Source: Achatina immaculata (Eukaryota; Mollusca; Gastropoda; Stylommatophora; Achatinidae). Taken from it: a DNA stretch of 64,000 nt. Positions 1 to 12,900 of this stretch are shown in pieces. How positions within the stretch are numbered: position 1 is the stretch's first letter; every line of letters begins with the position of its first letter. A program made the translations under genes and the position numbers. Where the stretch lies: assembly GCA_009760885.1 (NCBI GenBank), contig CM019713.1, forward strand, positions 30,447,889 through 30,511,888. The letters are read 5' to 3'. The notes under the pieces were generated by a model. The model worked only from the letters and a program-made list of their open reading frames with translations. It ran no database searches and was not told the origin of the DNA.

Positions 1-386
1 ATGTCACTACTGCCATAAACAACCAAGAAACAGTTCCCAGTGGCCTGGTTTTTTTTTTTTTTTTGCAACTGAATGTCACCTTCTGAAAGTGCAGAATTTT
101 ACTTTAACATTTACAGCGTAGGTGATAAATTAATCATCACAACAAAGATATGTTAATTTAAACAAAAGAAGTTGTGAATTTTCCATGAAAGGCTGGGGAT
201 GTTAGGATGTGTCAAATTAGTTCAAGCAAGAAACAAAGACATATTTTAGGTCTGCAAAAAAAAAAAAAAGAATATTGGTTGCTTAGTTGGCAGGAAAAAT
301 AGTTTATTGGTCATCGATCTTAATGTAATGGCAAATTTCAGTTCACTGCAGCCTGTTAAAGATCTTGGTATAGATCATCTGTAATA

Positions 387-812
387 TGATCAGTGAAGAT
401 ACTGAAGTGCTGTTATACGATCAGTGAAGATACTGAAGTGCTGTTATACGATCAGTGAAGATAATGAAGTGCTGTTATACGATCAGTGAAGATGCTGAAG
501 TAAAGTCGTATGATGAGTGAAGATACTGAAATATTGTACAATCATCAGCGAAGGTGTTGAAATACTGTAGTATGATCAGCGAAGATAATGAAGTACAGTC
601 GTATGATCAGTGAAGATAATGAAGTACAGTCGTATGATCAGTGAAGATAATGAAGTACAGTCGTATGATCAGTGAAGATAATGAAGTACAGTCGTATGAT
701 CAGTGAAGATAATGAAGTACAGTCGTATGATCAGTGAAGATAATGAAGTACAGTCGTATGATCAGTGAAGATAATGAAGTACAGTCGTATGATCAGCGAA
801 GATAACGAAATA
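387..812. repeat. 31-bp tandem array
   Basis: About 14 units of TGATCAGTGAAGATAATGAA plus gtacagtcgta. The first few are divergent (ctgttatacga variant) and the later ones nearly identical. No coding content. Confidence 0.93.
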
Positions 813-1209
813 CAGACATATAATGGAAGAAGTTTCCATTAGTTCCTGGGAAAAAAGGTCTTCTTGACATGGTCATCATTATAAACAAAACACATCGTTG
901 GCTAGTACCTTCCTCTTTAAAAATGTAGCACGACAGAAGAAACGCAACAGCCTGTTTTCGGCAGCATAGAGGGAAGGTAGGATAGGGTCCTTGTCCGTCT
1001 CTGTTTTTCAAGTATTATAACCGCTCCACCGCCCTATTTGACGGAATGGAGGAACACACGTAACATAATAAAGAAAATCTGAAGTATTCGAGGGATACAT
1101 CATGTCAACGGTTCTCAACTTTTCTTTGACAGAGACCCTAAACCAACAGTGTCGTACGTGACCCAGTACCCACTAGAAAAGATTTTTAACAAATCCTGAA
1201 ATTCAACAG

Positions 1210-1365
1210 AAATTCACGAATACTTTTTCAATGGCTTTCTTACAACGTAGCTTAGATTAGGGTCAAGTTGAGGGGGGTTACCAGCTGGGATCGAGCCATC
1301 ATCCACAGCTATGAGAGACGGATGCTCTAACAGTTCCGCTACCCAAGACCGGAGGTCGACTAGCT
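1210..1365 (-). mobile_element. tRNA-derived SINE head or tRNA pseudogene
   Basis: On the minus strand a GGGTAGCGGAACTGTTAGAG box-A region (1324-1344) is followed 30-40 bp later by box B GGCTCGATCCC (1287-1297), the internal Pol III promoter layout. The cloverleaf is not intact and the 3' body is unlike a tRNA. Confidence 0.55.
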
Positions 1366-1689
1366 TTGATTTATACATATCAAAGTAAACGAACATAAGA
1401 GGCCAAGATCCTGTCCTGATGTGTCTTCCTATAGCTCTTAAGAAGAATGAGAAGGAGCGTTGTTCCCAGGCAGCAGAGTATGGAGAGGTATATTCTACAC
1501 CTAGGTGGAGCCCATCAAGAAGCTTGATCTTTGGGTTATTCATGCAATTACAGACAGAAATAGCACCGCACTTATCATCCGACTGGTTCCCATGTTTCAA
1601 GACATGATAGAACGACCGACAGAACGACCGACAGAACGACCGACTGAAAGATCAAAGTAAGAGAACAAAATTTATAGGATTCTTATATC

Positions 1690-2757
1690 TTATATCCTCC
1701 CCGTGCCGTTAAACGTCACATAGGGCTCGCAAAGTAGTTCGCCAATTTTTCCTGTCTTCGGCGAGTCTTTCAACCTCATCAACGGATTTTATGCCTGTTA
1801 ACTTGGCCTCTCTTAATAATGTCCTCTTCAGAGTTTCCAGCGGTCTGCCTCTTTTTCTTCGGCCTGTTGTGTTCCACTTGATAGCTTGTTTTGGGATTCT
1901 CTGATCATTTCTTCTCATCACGTGACCAACATATGTCCATCTCCTTTTCCTGATTACCCGTGAGACTGGTTGTTGTTCAGTCATCTGTCTTATCTCTGCA
2001 TTGTTCTTGAATTCATTCCACTTGATGCGGAGTATTTTCCTTAGGCATTTGTTTTCAAAAGAGTCTAATTTCTTTTCTATTTCTTTAGTTGATTTCCAGC
2101 TTTCGCATGCATAAATGAGGGTGGATATTACATTCGAATTGAATAGTCTTAATTTGGTTTTTGTGCTTATAACTTTTGAATTCCATATGTTCTCAAGATT
2201 CTTGAAGATTGATGCTGCTTTTGAAATTCTGATCCTAACTTCCTTTCTAGTGTCACCATCCTGATCTGTGTAGCTGCCAGGGTATGCAAACTGATTGACT
2301 TCTTCAACATCTGTCCCTTCTATATGTAATTTTGATTGAGGGGAATTTTCATTATTTTTGTTTTGTCCTTGTTAATTTCAAGTCCTATTTTGCTACCCAG
2401 TGAAGACAGGCTATCTGTTTTTTCTTGCATGCAATTCACATTATTACTGATAAGAGTTATGTCATCAGCAAAAATCAAGATCTTCTAGTTGGGTCCCATG
2501 TACCCAGTCGATACCTGTGTTACCTGTGCAGCATTTTTTCATTATGAAGTCTATTGTAATCCCAAAAAGTAAAGGAGACAGTATACATCCTTGTTTCACA
2601 CCTGTTTCAATCTGGAACCATTCACTTATCCCTTCTTCTGTCTTGACTGCACAAACATATCCATTGTATAAGTCCTTAATGATGCTGACAATTTTAGATG
2701 GTATTCCATATAGACTTAAAATTCTCCATAATGAATCTCTGTGTATGCTATCAAGTA
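1690..2757 (-). mobile_element. Non-LTR retrotransposon fragment, family C (RT C-terminal half, decayed)
   Basis: Minus-strand reading with stops and frameshifts: YACESW, FENKCLRKILRIKWN, then VIRKRRWTYVGHVMRR, GRRKRGRP and KNWRTTLRALCDV stop. The GH..R / RGRP / W order is typical of LINE C-termini. Its 5' side is cut by the SINE at 2757. A related copy is at 9470-10120. Confidence 0.8.
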
Positions 2758-2930
2758 GGATTTGTAGGATTAGACCTAGAAAAAATCATAGACAAAGCAC
2801 TTTAGTGAGACGTGAGAGAAAGAAAAATCACAAGAGAATTACCTGGGATTCGAACACGGACTCCGGTAGGACGAGCAGCCGTCTAGCCACGAGAGAACAG
2901 CGTACTATCGACTTAGCCAACTAGCACCCC
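2757..2930 (-). mobile_element. tRNA-derived SINE
   Basis: Minus strand: box A TTGGCTAAGTCGATAG (2905-2920) and a perfect box B GTTCGAATCC (2846-2855), followed by a body also found in plus orientation at 3228-3313. It is inserted at the broken end of LINE family C. Confidence 0.75.
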
Positions 2931-3032
2931 AAAAAAGGTGTTTTGTTGACATAGTCTTTAGTAACTGCTCAGTAGACACGAGGGATCGTGACACCCGGAA
3001 AGAAACGAGATCGTGACACAGAAATTCCGTAG

Positions 3033-3231
3033 CTTAGATTCAGTCTCTCTAGCAGGTACCAACTTTTTTTTTAGACAAACATACACACGGTCTCCTGCCA
3101 TGTTTGGTGTAAACTTGAACAGCAATAACAAACGAACGAATACTTATTACATGAAGTTAGTTTCAGGTATAGTTTTAAGGAATAATTTTTTATAAATAGG
3201 AAACTACGAGGCTAGATAGACTGAATCTAAG
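3033..3231. mobile_element. Candidate 199-bp MITE with 21-bp inverted ends
   Basis: CTTAGATTCAGTCTCTCTAG at 3033 and its near-perfect inverse ending at 3231 (one mismatch over 21 bp). No open frame between. The sequence around the left end (cagaaattccgt.gcttagatt) recurs near 38613, so it is interspersed. Superfamily not identified. Confidence 0.55.
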
Positions 3232-3313
3232 ATTCTTGTGATTTTTCTTTTTCTCACGTCTCACTAAAGTGCTTTGTCTACGATTTTTTCGAGGTCTAAT
3301 CCTACAAAATTTG
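3228..3313 (+). mobile_element. SINE body fragment, inverted relative to 2757-2930
   Basis: gattcttgtgatttttcttt through gaggtctaatcctacaaa matches the body of the minus-strand SINE upstream with few changes. The tRNA head is missing. Confidence 0.7.
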
Positions 3314-3799
3314 TTCTCTTACTTTACCGTACCAAAGCCTTGTAGTTTCCAACTGAAAGATCAAGCGATCGGGGCCTCCAAGAGGAATTTAAAAAAAAAT
3401 TTAAGCTGGTGCAAGACTATCCCCTCCCCAGCCTACCCTATTGATTAGCCATTCTGTTTTCATCCACTATGCAACACATCTCCGTAGCAACGCTGGGGCT
3501 TCAAGTCAACGTGTTCAGCCTGTTATGATATCTTTCTCTCGGGGACTTTCTCTTTAGAAAGAGATCTGCATGAAAAAGAGAACACCAAACAAAACGTACA
3601 TGAAAGACTGATCTTTTCCAGGGCGCATAATACTTTAATAATGATTCAAGTGGTCACTACCATAATAGCTACATAGTGCATTGATAAACGTCGAAAGAGT
3701 GGCCAGTAATCAAAGGGAAAATAATATTGAAATGTGTATTTCCAGGGTTATTTACCTTGAATTCGAAACTAAGTCTGCAATATATAAAATTAAATCTGT
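3314..3799. other. Unique-looking upstream sequence
   Basis: No open frame, repeat or motif I can support. It lies just upstream of zc3h15 and may hold distal promoter elements. Confidence 0.4.
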
Positions 3800-3895
3800 A
3801 GTACACGGTTTCCGGTTACTTGCAGACGGGATCGTGTGGTGAAATACTTCGATTCTTATAAGTTTCGTTTTTTTTTCAACCTTTACTTAGTACTG
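3800..3895 (+). promoter_or_regulatory. Probable zc3h15 5' UTR/promoter-proximal region
   Basis: Directly upstream of the ATG. It contains GGTTTCCGGTT (3807-3817), whose complement is an ETS-type CCGGAA core common in housekeeping promoters, and a T-rich tract at 3868-3878. No TATA box is evident at a sensible distance. The transcription start cannot be placed from sequence alone. Confidence 0.35.
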
Positions 3896-3967
3896 ATGCC
3901 TCCAAAGAAGAAACCAAATGAACCAAGTAAAAAGACAGAGCAGAAGAAGAAGGAAAAGATTATAGAG
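3896..3967 (+). CDS. zc3h15: zc3h15 exon 1 (start codon)
   Basis: Encodes residues 1-24, [16 protein letters not shown] followed by a lysine-rich stretch ending EKIIE, as in vertebrate ZC3H15. The ATG at 3896 is the only start that gives the conserved MPPKK N-terminus. The exon ends in phase 0 with donor GAG|gtgagg. A pyrimidine tract followed by ag at 3889-3890 could be an acceptor, so an upstream untranslated exon is possible. Confidence 0.93.
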
Positions 3968-6900
3968 GTGAGGAATTTATATTGGAGCAGAACACGTGGA
4001 ATAATGGTGTAAATATTATTCCGAATAGCTTGTCTTATCTTGGAAGACAGTTCAGAAGAGATCGATGATAGGAGTTTGTAGAAGTTGCCGGTCCTTGTTT
4101 CTTTATAAGTACACAACAGTAGCTTTTGCAAGACACTCCTGACATTGAGCAAAAATCATGGACATCGGAACTTTTTCTTTGATGCTGCAGTAAGTGTGGG
4201 ATTGATTGAAACCCATTCTGGATGCCTTAGGTAACAAATCTGTCTGTTCCTTCAGCCTTGCCAGCAAGATAGGGCTCATTGTGATATTGAAATCAGTCTA
4301 AAAGTTCATTTCTTTGGTCCACCTCTCTGTCTCTGTCTCTCTCTCCCTCCCCCCCCCCCCAAAGTCCCTGCCCACAGGCGTAGGATATCATGTCCTTACA
4401 AAACCCTTGCCTTACTTTGTGTGTATATAAAACTAAGTATATAAGTATACACGAAGCCACGGCAGTAAAGCTGTGATAAAAAAATAGGAATTGGAAAAAA
4501 TATAATAAAATATAATGAATGGAGCATTTAACTGTGACTTGTAAGAGGCTGTGTTCAGAAGTGTGCATGGTGAAGTGCAGAGAATGTTTAAATGGAGACT
4601 TGTGATGGGTGGGTCATAAATGGGGAGGGGCGTAGAAAAGGGAGAGAGTGATACAATGGTAATATAGTCAGGAGAAGGTGGAATAGGTGATTATAGTTGG
4701 GGTAGAGGGGTTGTAATCTGATGCTGTGAGAAGGTTCTGGACTATGTGTTACAAGTAAGAAAGGAGTGGAACTTAGTTCACAGGGAATATGATTATGCAA
4801 CGGAGGAATGTTAGGTGTAGTTGAATTGTGAGTTCAAGCCATGTGGTTCCAGTGCCCCATATTCCTGAATGTAGTGGTTGTCAAGCGCTAGGTGGCTTCT
4901 GTCATCCGCATGACATTGTTTGATGGCTGTTCAGTTCACATCAAAACATCACAGCTGTGTGCTCATTAAGTAATAAAGCTGTTCCTACTTTTCTCCTAGT
5001 TTATACATTCTATAACCTTTGATCCCTTGTGCATCTCAACAGCATTTCATGTGTTAGAATACCAACCATCAAACATTTTTTTCTCTCTCTGTCTGCCTCT
5101 GTATCTTCCACCTTCAGTGGATGATGGAAGATGAAACACCAAAGTAAAAAAACCAGAGTTGCACAAGTCAAGACCTTCTTTCTAAAGTTTAAATACATAC
5201 TTTATAATAAGTCACCATCTCAGAGAGTCGGGGGGGGGGGGGGGGAGTGCTACAGTGAACAAGTCCTGTTTATGGATGCGAAGCTTGGACAGTCAGTGAA
5301 GAGATAACAAGGAAGGCCGGAATCAGCTGAAATGTGGCTCCTAAGATGAATGCTAAAGCTATCATGGACAACGAGAAAATTGAAAGAGGTGCAAGAAACA
5401 AGGAAAATTATAACAGAGATCAGAAAATGACAGTCCAGATTAGGATGGTCGTGTTTGGAGGAGAGGCGGACTAGAGTGCTAAATGGCAACAGGTCCACAT
5501 CTGGTCTTCAGAAAAAGCCGCTGGTAGTCCACCCCACATCTGACATGATGCCTGCATCTCAACAACATGACGATGTCAGCTGTCAAGAGCTTGCGGTTTC
5601 AGTGAAACAGTAACTGAGCAGTAGTCTCTTGTTTTCCAGAGTTTCAGCTTTCTGTGGTGGAGATACATGGAGTATTTCATCAAACTCTGCTAGAGTGTTA
5701 CTGGCACTGAGAAGCTACACCTGGTCAAGACCATACCATCAGATTATGGATGACACATTTTCCCATGAAAAGGGAAGCTTGCTGAGAAACATTTTATTTA
5801 GCTCCTTTTGGGATGGCCATTCAGACTGACCACAGCCCACTCTTAGTCTGACTTAATGTCTGCGTTTCAAGATTTTCATCTGGGCATCAGCTAGGGAAGG
5901 TTCACAGTTGCATAGAGAATGTCACAGCAACTGTATACCTAAGGATGCCAACTGTAAGACGGTTTGAAGTTAATCAGTAATTATACTTCTGTTATTTCAT
6001 GAGTGTGAAGTGGTTAGTACACTATTCTCTCACGGAGAAGAAGGTGCGGGGTGGGGTTGAAAGCGATCGGAGACATTCCAGTCACTTCGGTGTAGAAACG
6101 GGTACCTAGCTTATTCTGGGGCTAGGAGAGGAAAAGCAGGAAGATGCGATCCTGACCACATCGGCCTCTAGTGTCTCGACAGGTTAAGGGAAAATATGGA
6201 CGCTAACATCACATCACCTACGTGCCTGCATGGCATAATAGGACTGCTTTTACCTTTTTTTTTTCATGATCAATTTCTCCTATTAACATCAAGATTGTCG
6301 ACTACAAAGGATAGCCAAGTTCTTCACCATGGCATCTCAGCAACAGGGAGATCAGCCACTATCAAAGTCTGGAGCCCAGAACTGGGAACAGTTTTGGATG
6401 AGTCAGTAGAAATGTAAAGAAGTAGAAAAGTTGGAGTGAGATTTTTGTTTCCTGACTCCAGTCTGATTGGTGTCAGTACAAGAGTAAAATCACATTTATT
6501 TAAATTGATTTCTTTCTTTCCTCTTTGGCTTTCCTCGTGTTGTTGTAGTGAGCACTTTGTCTGTGGTCTTTGTTTTCTGCAGCAGCTGAGGCAGTTTTGT
6601 TTTTTTTTTCTCCTCACTGCTAATGGGATTTGGCTAATTTTTTTGTTTATCACACGTGTTGAAGTTGTTTGTTTGTCGCATGCATTGAACTTTGTTTGTT
6701 TGTTGCATGCGTTGAAGTTGTTTGTTTGTCACATGCGTTGAAGTTTGTTTGTTTGTCACGTGTTGAAGTTGTTTGTGCTCTTGCTGCACTATTAATCCAT
6801 TTTTTGTTTCATTGCTCACACTTTATAATCCTATTAGGAACAGAAATGGCAGACTAAGCTTCTTAGACTGAAAGTAGTGAGTTCTTTCCCTGCCAATGCA

Positions 6901-9900
6901 GCTGTTTCCATTTGTCAGAGTTCACACTTTGCTGTGTAGATAATTAGTTTATAAGTATATAAAACTAAGTATACAACTATACATAAGATTTTTAAGGGCA
7001 TGCATCTTTCCCATCGCAACATATGCCTGTGAGACCTGGACACTTAACAAAACAGCTGAGAAACACATAAATGCCTTTGAATGTAAATGCTACAGAAGAG
7101 TTCTCCAAATATCGTGGACACGAAAAAGAACAAATATATCTATACTCATTCATTTGCATGTCCCTTGTGGAACTTTGCCTCCCAAACAGCACTCCTGTAG
7201 GCCTCTTGGTTGTGAGCAAGATGGCCTGCTGCTGTTGCATCCATTTGCAGATCGTCAACGATGTCTTGCAGCCATCTTCGTTTTGGTCTTCCTCTTTTTC
7301 TTTTTCCCATTATGTATCCTTCCAATATGGTCTTCTCTAAATTATCATGACGTTTAATGTGTCCAAAATATTTAAGTTTTCTCTCTTTAATCCTCTTTAC
7401 TAGCCAGCCGTCTTCAATATTAAGCTTTTGTAGCATAGAAATATTTGTTCTTTTTTGTGTCCACGATATTTGGAGAACTCTTCTGTAGCATTTACATTCA
7501 AAGGCATTTATGTGTTTCTCAGCTGTTTTGTTAAGTGTCCACGTCTCACAGGCATATGTTGCGATGGGAAAGATGCATGCCCTTAAAAATCTTATTTTTG
7601 TGGTTATGTCTGTTCCTCTCCACAGATTCTTTATTTGTTTTACTTTATGAAGAGCGATAGATGTCCTCCTTTTAATTTCCCTCATTGTATCTCCATTATT
7701 AGTTAGTAGTGATCCAAGATATTCAAAACTCTCCACTTCTTCCAGTTTTTCCTCATTGATACATATTTCAGTTGCCTTGTTTGTTTTGTCAGTTGTCATC
7801 AATTTAGTCTTCTTCGCATTAAGATAGAGGTTTTGCTCTTCACTGTTCTTGCAGACTGACATAATTAGTTTTTCCATTCCTTTTTGTGTTGTAGACAGTA
7901 ATACTGTGTCATCAGCATATCTAACCTCTGGTATTTCATAACCTCCAACTGTTATGGCATCATAATATTCTTTGTCTACATCTTCTCTAACATTCCTTAT
8001 TATATTTTCAGTATACAAGTTAAATAAGTAGGGTGACAATATCCTTTAATTACTTAAATATTTTGTACACATTAAACGTCATGATAATCTAGAGGAAACC
8101 ATCTTGGAAGGGTACATAATGGGAAAAAGAAAGAGGAAGACCAAGGCGAAGATGGCTGAAAGACATCGTTGATGATCTGCAAATGGATGCATCAGCAGCA
8201 GGCCATCTTGCTCCCAACCGAGAGGCCTACAAGAGTGCTGTTAGGGAGGCAAAGTTCCGCAAGGGACATGCAAATGAATGAATGGTTGGTTGCTATACCT
8301 GAATAATTATAAAGGCTGTTTAGATTTCTTGCTTGTTCCAATTCTCTGAATTGCTTATGTTGCAGGACAAGACGTTTGGACTCAAGAACAAGAAGGGAGC
8401 TAAGCAGCAAAAGTTTATAAAAAATGTTACTTCCCAGGTTGTCCACGGCAATGTTAAAGCAAGCAGGGTAAATTATACATATTCTGTATGTTAAAAACAG
8501 TTTATATCAAGTGAAGTGCTGTCAATGTAACAGCAGTTTTATGACAAGCAGGCTAGTAAGTCATTCTCTGATTTGGTCACGTATTTAATGCAATGATGTT
8601 CTAGAAGGGTTGCTAGGCTGACTGAGATTTTGTCCACATTCCACTGTTTCAGCTCTGTTTGGTAGTGCAGTGTAGATGGATTTGAGCAGATCTGAGGCCC
8701 TGTGTCCTCTATCACAGATTTTATTGTCTTGACTGGTAATTTTTTACGATATCAAAACCATCTTATGCCATGAGAATTTCCTTTTGCGATGTTTTCTCAG
8801 ATTGTGTCTTCTTTGTTCTAATCTTTTGTGCTTTACATTCTTCCATTATCAGCCGTCATATTCCACTTCTTGCCACAAAGTTTAAAAAAAAAAAAAAAGT
8901 GAACATTCATAAACATGAGACTGGAGAAGTCAAATGTTCTAATTTTGTATCGTAGAAAAAAATGTTCAAGAAAATTGTTTTGTGGTTGAGAGTATTCTTT
9001 CCTAAATTCGGAGCCAACAAAAAAACAGTTAAAGCTGTGAGTTGTCATGTGGTAGACTAGCAGATATGGTTCTCTGATCCAGAGACTTGTATATTAACAA
9101 GAGAAGGGAGACCTCTAAAATATGGATGTACAGAAAAATGAGACCTGTTTGGTGGACAAGGTAGAGAAGTTCTGGACTCGGAACTAAACAGAAGTAATGG
9201 ATACAGTCATAACCCAACGGTTTTTGCATATTTTGAGGTCTGCATGCTCCGATAGCTTGATGCACAACAGCAGGCAGAGAAGACTGCCAAGAAGGATGAG
9301 AAGAAGAGGTTGCAGGAAGAAATCAATGCTTTGTTTAAACCTGTGGCCCAGACTGTATCAAAAGGTAGGCTTTATCACTGATGTTCTTTGTGATGTTATC
9401 TAGACAGTTTTACTATGGTGAACCTCCTAGTAGTGGTTGTGTTATAATTGTATTGAGGAGAAATTTATTTATAAGAGATCCTTAATGATGTTGACAATTT
9501 TAGATGGTGTTCCATATAGACTTAAAGTTCTCTACAGTGAATCTCTGTGTATGCTATCAAATGCCTTTTTAAGGTCAGTGAAGTTCAGGGTTGATTTTTG
9601 CTTTTCAGTTCAAGTATTATTCTTAATATTCTTGTTGGAGACAGCTTCTCCCTTGTCAAAATCCTGCTTGTTCTTCTCTCATTGCAGTCTCCACTGTATA
9701 TTTAAGTCTATTCAGAATGACTTTGCAAAATACTTTTGACACAACAGATAGTAAGGTTACTCCTCTCCAATTATTACAGTCACTAAGGTTGCCTTTTTTT
9801 TTTGTGGATATTTTAACAATGATTCCTTTTTTCCATTTAGAAGGTACCTTTTCTTCTTTCCAAATTTTATTAAAAGTTCTCTGTAGTTGGCTCACCTTGT

Positions 9901-12900
9901 CACTGTTAATAGCTTTTAACATTTTGGCTGTTATTTCATCTTCACATGCAGCTTTGTTGTTAGCCATTAGATTCACTGCTGTTTCAGTTTCATTCAGTGG
10001 AATTTCATCTAGGTTGACATTTAGTTGTGGGAATGGTAAGTTAATTTCTTTTGGGTGTGGTCGATTAAGTATTTCTTGGAAGTGTTCGGCCCATCATTTG
10101 CTTTTGGTCTTTACTTGATTTTAATAGGATGCTAGTTTTGCCAAAGATTGGTCTTTCTTTGTGACACCAGCAAGGTAGTTAGAATTTGAATTGCAAAAGC
10201 AGCATTGTCCTTCAAAAATCTTGAGAACATATGGATTTCAAAAGTTATAAGCACAAAAACCAAATCAAGATTATTCAATTCAAATGTAATATCCACCTTC
10301 ATTGTGGTGATACTGAAACCCTGAGATGAAATGCTACATCTATGAGAGAGACTGGTGTTGATGTTAGAGTGAACAGTGAGGAACAAAACTCTTGGTTGCC
10401 AGTGCATCAAAGAAAATCATGTTCATGAAAAAAATCAGTCCTTTGTATATTGAACTTGCTTTAGTTCAGTATAGATGATTGGGTGGGGGAGGGGGGGGGA
10501 GCTTTCTTGCCTGTGATTGTCTATTTCATATCTCTGTTCATAAAATTGTTATGTATTTTTCTTGAGAAAAAATTTTCTACACATAATTTCAGGTGTGGAT
10601 CCAAAGTCTGTGCTGTGTGCATTTTTCAAGCAGGGTCAATGTACAAAGGGGGATAAATGCAAGTTTTCCCATGACCTGGCTATAGAGAGGAAAGGAGAAA
10701 AACGCAATATATATGAAGATAAGAAAGGTGAGTTTGTGCCTGGTTGTACACTTCTTGAGAGTTCATGGAGGTTTCTGGGGGCAGGGAGGGATTTTGGTGG
10801 TGGATCTCCTTATCTATTTTCTATTCTTTTTTCAAAGATTTGACAGACTGCAGTATTTTTTTCAAGATTGTTTCTATGTTCTTTCTGTACATAAGTTTAT
10901 GTTTATATGTTCATTCTGTATATAAATTTCGTTTTATGTGTTCTTTCTGTACATAAGTTTATGTTTATATTTTCATTCTGTATATAAATTTATTTTTATA
11001 TGTTCTGTATAACTTTTTGCTGGTAGAAGATGGTAATGTGGAAAAAATGAACCTTCAGTGAGACGGAACAGGCTAATAAAGTTGTAAAGAAGATGAATTT
11101 ACACGCAGAGACATGGAGAAGAACAACAGAAAGGATGCTGAACAATAGAGGGCTCACCTGGGCAAGAGCAGAAAAAAGGCGAAGGACAGGCATTTGTGGA
11201 AAACCCTTGCGGAAGCCCCATGTGCCCTGGGCACTTAAGGTTCAGAGAGAGAGAGAGAGAGAGGAACTGTTTAAAGTGTGAAATAAAAGCTCTTTGGCAG
11301 CTTATGCTGTAACGCTGTTGCCTGTCATAGGTGTCTAATTTTTCATTTTGAACTGTTTTTGAGTTATGGGATTCATTCATTCATTTGCATGTCCCTTGCA
11401 GAACTTTGCCTCCCTAACAGCACTTATGTAGGCCTCTCGGTTGTGAGCAAGATGGCCTGCTGCTGATGCATCCATTTGCAGATCATCAACGATGTCTTTC
11501 AGCCATCTTCGCCTTGATCTTCCTCTCTTTCTTTTTTTCCCATTATGTACCTTTCCAATACAGCCTTCTCTAGATTATCATGACGTTTAATGTGTCCAAA
11601 ATATTTCAGTTTTCTTTGTTTAATCCTCTTTACTAGCCAGCCTTCTTCAATATTAAGTTCTTGTAGTATGGATATATTTGTTCTTTTTTGTGTCCATGAT
11701 ATTTGAATAACTCTTCTGTAGCATTTACATTCAAAGGCATTTATGTGTTGTGGGATATCTTAGAAATATTTTGAGTGTTTAAAAATTTATGTATGTTTTA
11801 TTGTCTTTTGTGCTGGAGAAAGAGATATAGAAACAATAGGACCAAACATTAATTATGTAGAGGATTGAAATACAACCAATAAAAGGGTCAGTATAATGAG
11901 AGATAGGCAGATATGCAGCAAGGGAGTGAAAATGGTCCAGAGAATAGTGAAAACAGACTCATATAATTAACAAGAAACCACCATAAAGCACATTGTTACT
12001 CCATGATTTATAAACCAGAAATATGAGTTTGTTTGGAAACGACTTCATCGTAGTAAGGACTTCCTTATATCTGCACTCCCAGCCATTCTAAGACTTCACA
12101 ATTTGGTGTTGCAGTCAGCAGAGATATTCTAAGCACCAGTGACAGTTTCCTTGGTAGATTTTCCTCAAAATTTGCATGGACTGCAACCATCTTTCCTACT
12201 CTTTTTTTTCCAATTTCCAGCTGCCAGTGGATTTCTAACGTGCGCAGCAGTGCACATGGACACTTGGTCCCACTGTCTAGAGACCAGGAAAATTTATTGC
12301 CAAAGGTTTCACAAGAAAATAAGTCCTTGCCATTTTTGGTGAAATTTTAATTGTGGCCTCCAACACTCGAAGCAGACATCCATCTAACACTGAGACCAAC
12401 ACCCCCTCCCCTCCCCACCCCCCCAAAAGCACAAATAATGTTTATTCATTTATCATGTGTCATGTTGATAGGTTTAGTGATGATTGTTACATTCCTATCC
12501 GCTTTGTACGGTCTTCTGTTGTTTATTATCAGGCCTGTTTTGCCTTTCTCTGTACCACTTGTTCAGCCTTTTCAGATATTTTTCTTTCCATCTCATACTT
12601 TTTTTTTTCCCTTTTGAGTTTTCAGGTGCTTGTCAGGTTCTTCCGCCGTCTCATAGTACGTCTAACGAATTTTGATTATCCTCTCTACTTGGTGTCAGTT
12701 TAGTTCTGCAGCTCGTCAGGAAACTTTTACGTTTTTTTCTTGCTCATATCATGAATGCTATTTAAAAAAAAAACCATTGTGTGATATATGATCAAGTGTA
12801 TCATGTGAATGTGATCATGTGACAGATACCATGGAGTCCTGGGATGAGGCCATGCTAGAGGACGTTATCAACCAGAAACATGGGGAGAGTGATAAAGCCA

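Noticed and set aside
1690..2757. Possible gene with RT similarity
   Set aside because: Frameshifts and stops throughout; a truncated LINE fragment rather than a host gene.
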